Assembly (NCBI GenBank): GCA_023390815.1
Contig: JAEWCC010000007.1
Coordinates: 62,001-126,000 of the forward strand
Direction: 5' to 3'
Source of the DNA: Bacillota bacterium
GTDB lineage: Bacteria > Bacillota > Clostridia > Christensenellales > SZUA-584
DNA: 64,000 nucleotides
Both the position numbers and the translations under genes were made by a program. Below are positions 62,556-64,000 of the stretch, in pieces (positions within the stretch are counted from its first letter, which is position 1; every line of letters begins with the position of its first letter). The notes under the pieces were generated by a model that was given only the letters and a program-made list of their open reading frames with translations, did not search any database and was not told where the DNA came from.

Positions 62556-64000
62556 TTAGTTTTCTTTGCCCTCGCGGATGAACTCGCGCAGGCGGAACAG
62601 TTCGTCGCGCAGCTTGGCGGCGGTCTCGAACTCGAGCTCAATCGCGGCCTGGCGCATCTGCTTCTCGATGATCGCGGCTTTCATCTTTGCCTCGTCCTTG
62701 GTCAGGTGCTCCGCGTCCTTCACGGGCTTCGTGACCACGATCATACCCGGCGCTTCCTTGATGATGGTCTGCGGCGTGATGCCGTGCGCCTTGTTGTACG
62801 CCTGCTGCAGCTCGCGGCGGCGGTTGGTTTCTTCAATAGAGCGCTGCATGGAGCCCGTCATCTTATCCGCGTACATCAGCACGCGGCCTTCCGCGTTGCG
62901 CGCGGCGCGCCCGATGGTCTGGATCATCGAGGTCTCGTTACGCAGGAAGCCCTCCTTGTCCGCGTCGAGGATCGCCACGAGCGCCACCTCGGGCAGGTCG
63001 AGTCCCTCGCGCAGTAGGTTGATGCCCACCAGCACGTCAAACTCGCCCATCCGGAGGCCGCGTATGATCTCCATGCGATCGAGCGTATCCACATCCGAGT
63101 GCATGTATTTGACGCGGATGCCGAGCTCCTTATAGTAATCCGTCAGGCGTTCCGCCATCTTCTTGGTCAGCGTCGTAACCAGCACGCGGAAGCCGTTCTT
63201 GATCGTCTTGCGTATCTCACCCAGCAGGTGTTCCACCTGCCCGGTTGCGGGCAGTACGGTAATCTCCGGGTCGATCAGACCCGTGGGACGCACAATCTGC
63301 TCCACGACACTGCCAGCCAGCTCGCGCTCGTACACGGCGGGCGTCGCGCTGACGTAGATGGTTTGCCCCTGCCGTTTTGTGAACTCCTCGAACTTGAGCG
63401 GGCGGTTGTCATACGCGGACGGCAGCCGGAAGCCGTACTGCACCAGCATGTCCTTGCGTGAGAAATCGCCCTTGTACATCGCGCGCACCTGCGGAAGCAT
63501 CACGTGCGATTCGTCGATAAACAGCAGCGAGTCCTCCGGGAAGAAGTCTAACAGCGTATAAGGCGGGTCGCCCGGCTTGCGCCCGTCGAAATAGCGCGAG
63601 TAGTTCTCGATGCCGCTGCAATACCCCACCTCGCGCAGCATCTCCATATCGTATACCGTGCGCTGCTTGATACGCTCCGCTTCGAGTATCTTGCCCTCGG
63701 CCATGAACTTTTCATACTGCGCCATCATGTCGTCGCGAATCTCGTCCAGCTTTTCGAGCATCACCTCATGCTCGATCGCGTAATGCGTCGCGGGGAATAT
63801 GGCGACGTGGCTGCGCTGCGCCAGCGCGCGCCCCGTAATCGCCTCGATATCCAGAATGCGCTCGATTTCGTCGCCGAAGAACTCGACGCGCAGCGCCTTT
63901 TCCATCATGCTCGCGGGATAGATCTCCACCGTATCGCCGCGCACGCGGAAGTGCCCGCGCGTAAACTCGAGATCGCCCCGCCCATAGCTGGCGTCCACAA
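62556..64000 (-). CDS. uvrB: Excinuclease ABC subunit B, C-terminal part (5' end beyond window)
   Basis: The frame enters from the right edge and ends at 62,556; about 480 residues of the usual 660 or so are seen. UvrB helicase motifs are present: LLFIDESHVMLPQ, YVSATPAVYE, VLVTTLTKKMAERLTDY, HSDVDTLDRMEIIRGLR, REGLDLPEVALVAILDADKE and TIGRAARN. The C-terminal UVR motif (IELEFETAAKLRDELFRLRE) is complete and contacts UvrC. It loads on damaged DNA with UvrA. The Walker A region is outside the window. Confidence 0.97.
   Translation of the reverse strand, partial: VDASYGRGDLEFTRGHFRVRGDTVEIYPASMMEKALRVEFFGDEIERILDIEAITGRALAQRSHVAIFPATHYAIEHEVMLEKLDEIRDDMMAQYEKFMAEGKILEAERIKQRTVYDMEMLREVGYCSGIENYSRYFDGRKPGDPPYTLLDFFPEDSLLFIDESHVMLPQVRAMYKGDFSRKDMLVQYGFRLPSAYDNRPLKFEEFTKRQGQTIYVSATPAVYERELAGSVVEQIVRPTGLIDPEITVLPATGQVEHLLGEIRKTIKNGFRVLVTTLTKKMAERLTDYYKELGIRVKYMHSDVDTLDRMEIIRGLRMGEFDVLVGINLLREGLDLPEVALVAILDADKEGFLRNETSMIQTIGRAARNAEGRVLMYADKMTGSMQRSIEETNRRRELQQAYNKAHGITPQTIIKEAPGMIVVTKPVKDAEHLTKDEAKMKAAIIEKQMRQAAIELEFETAAKLRDELFRLREFIREGKEN

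Overview
The window looks like a chromosome segment of an anaerobic Bacillota (class Clostridia) bacterium. The signs are strong AGGAGG-type ribosome binding sites with frequent TTG and GTG starts, lipoprotein signal peptides, an LPNTG sortase-anchored protein, bacteriohemerythrins and radical-SAM/SPASM chemistry. The species cannot be named from the sequence. Two parts contrast: a more AT-rich accessory region (about 1-44,000), full of paralogues and gene remnants, and a GC-rich, compact housekeeping region (44,083-64,000).

Region 1 (1-29,317) is nearly all on the minus strand and is dominated by about a dozen HEAT-like (alpha-helical repeat) paralogues. Most begin MGLFxPxWMS and most end in a His/Asp/Cys-rich tail module. 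Among them lie a 734-residue protein with two complete radical-SAM/SPASM units (21,007-23,211), a deletion remnant of a second such enzyme (13,769-13,970), zinc-ribbon proteins, two lipoproteins and an RCC1-like protein. An intact or ruined radical-SAM gene sits directly upstream of a HEAT gene twice. I infer a two-component family, maturase plus repeat-protein substrates carrying a tail that may be modified. This is the best candidate here for an undescribed system.

Region 2 (29,314-35,632) holds small zinc-binding proteins, a Nudix hydrolase, and a module of a helix-turn-helix regulator translationally coupled to a transmembrane Ser/Thr kinase with a leucine-rich-repeat ectodomain. It also holds an orphan regulator, a deletion remnant of another such module, and a recurring terminator palindrome built on GTGTGCAGNCTGCACAC.

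Region 3 (about 36,500-44,082) is a decayed mobilizable or integrative element abutting the 3' end of guaA. It carries an XRE regulator, excisionase, tyrosine integrase, ribbon-helix-helix protein, RepA-like helicase, ParM/ParR partition proteins and MobC, and is interrupted by an IS110-family insertion.

Region 4 (44,083-64,000) is core: guaB-guaA, two hemerythrins, a repeat-rich spacer with three degenerate copies of the downstream sugar-kinase 3' end, murG - RNA methyltransferase - pfkB, an LPNTG surface protein, a DUF1295 membrane protein, a FucU-like mutarotase, a GGDEF protein, uvrA, a DUF559 gene bracketed by dispersed repeats, a small Cys-rich protein, and uvrB running off the right edge. 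No tRNA, rRNA or CRISPR array was seen.
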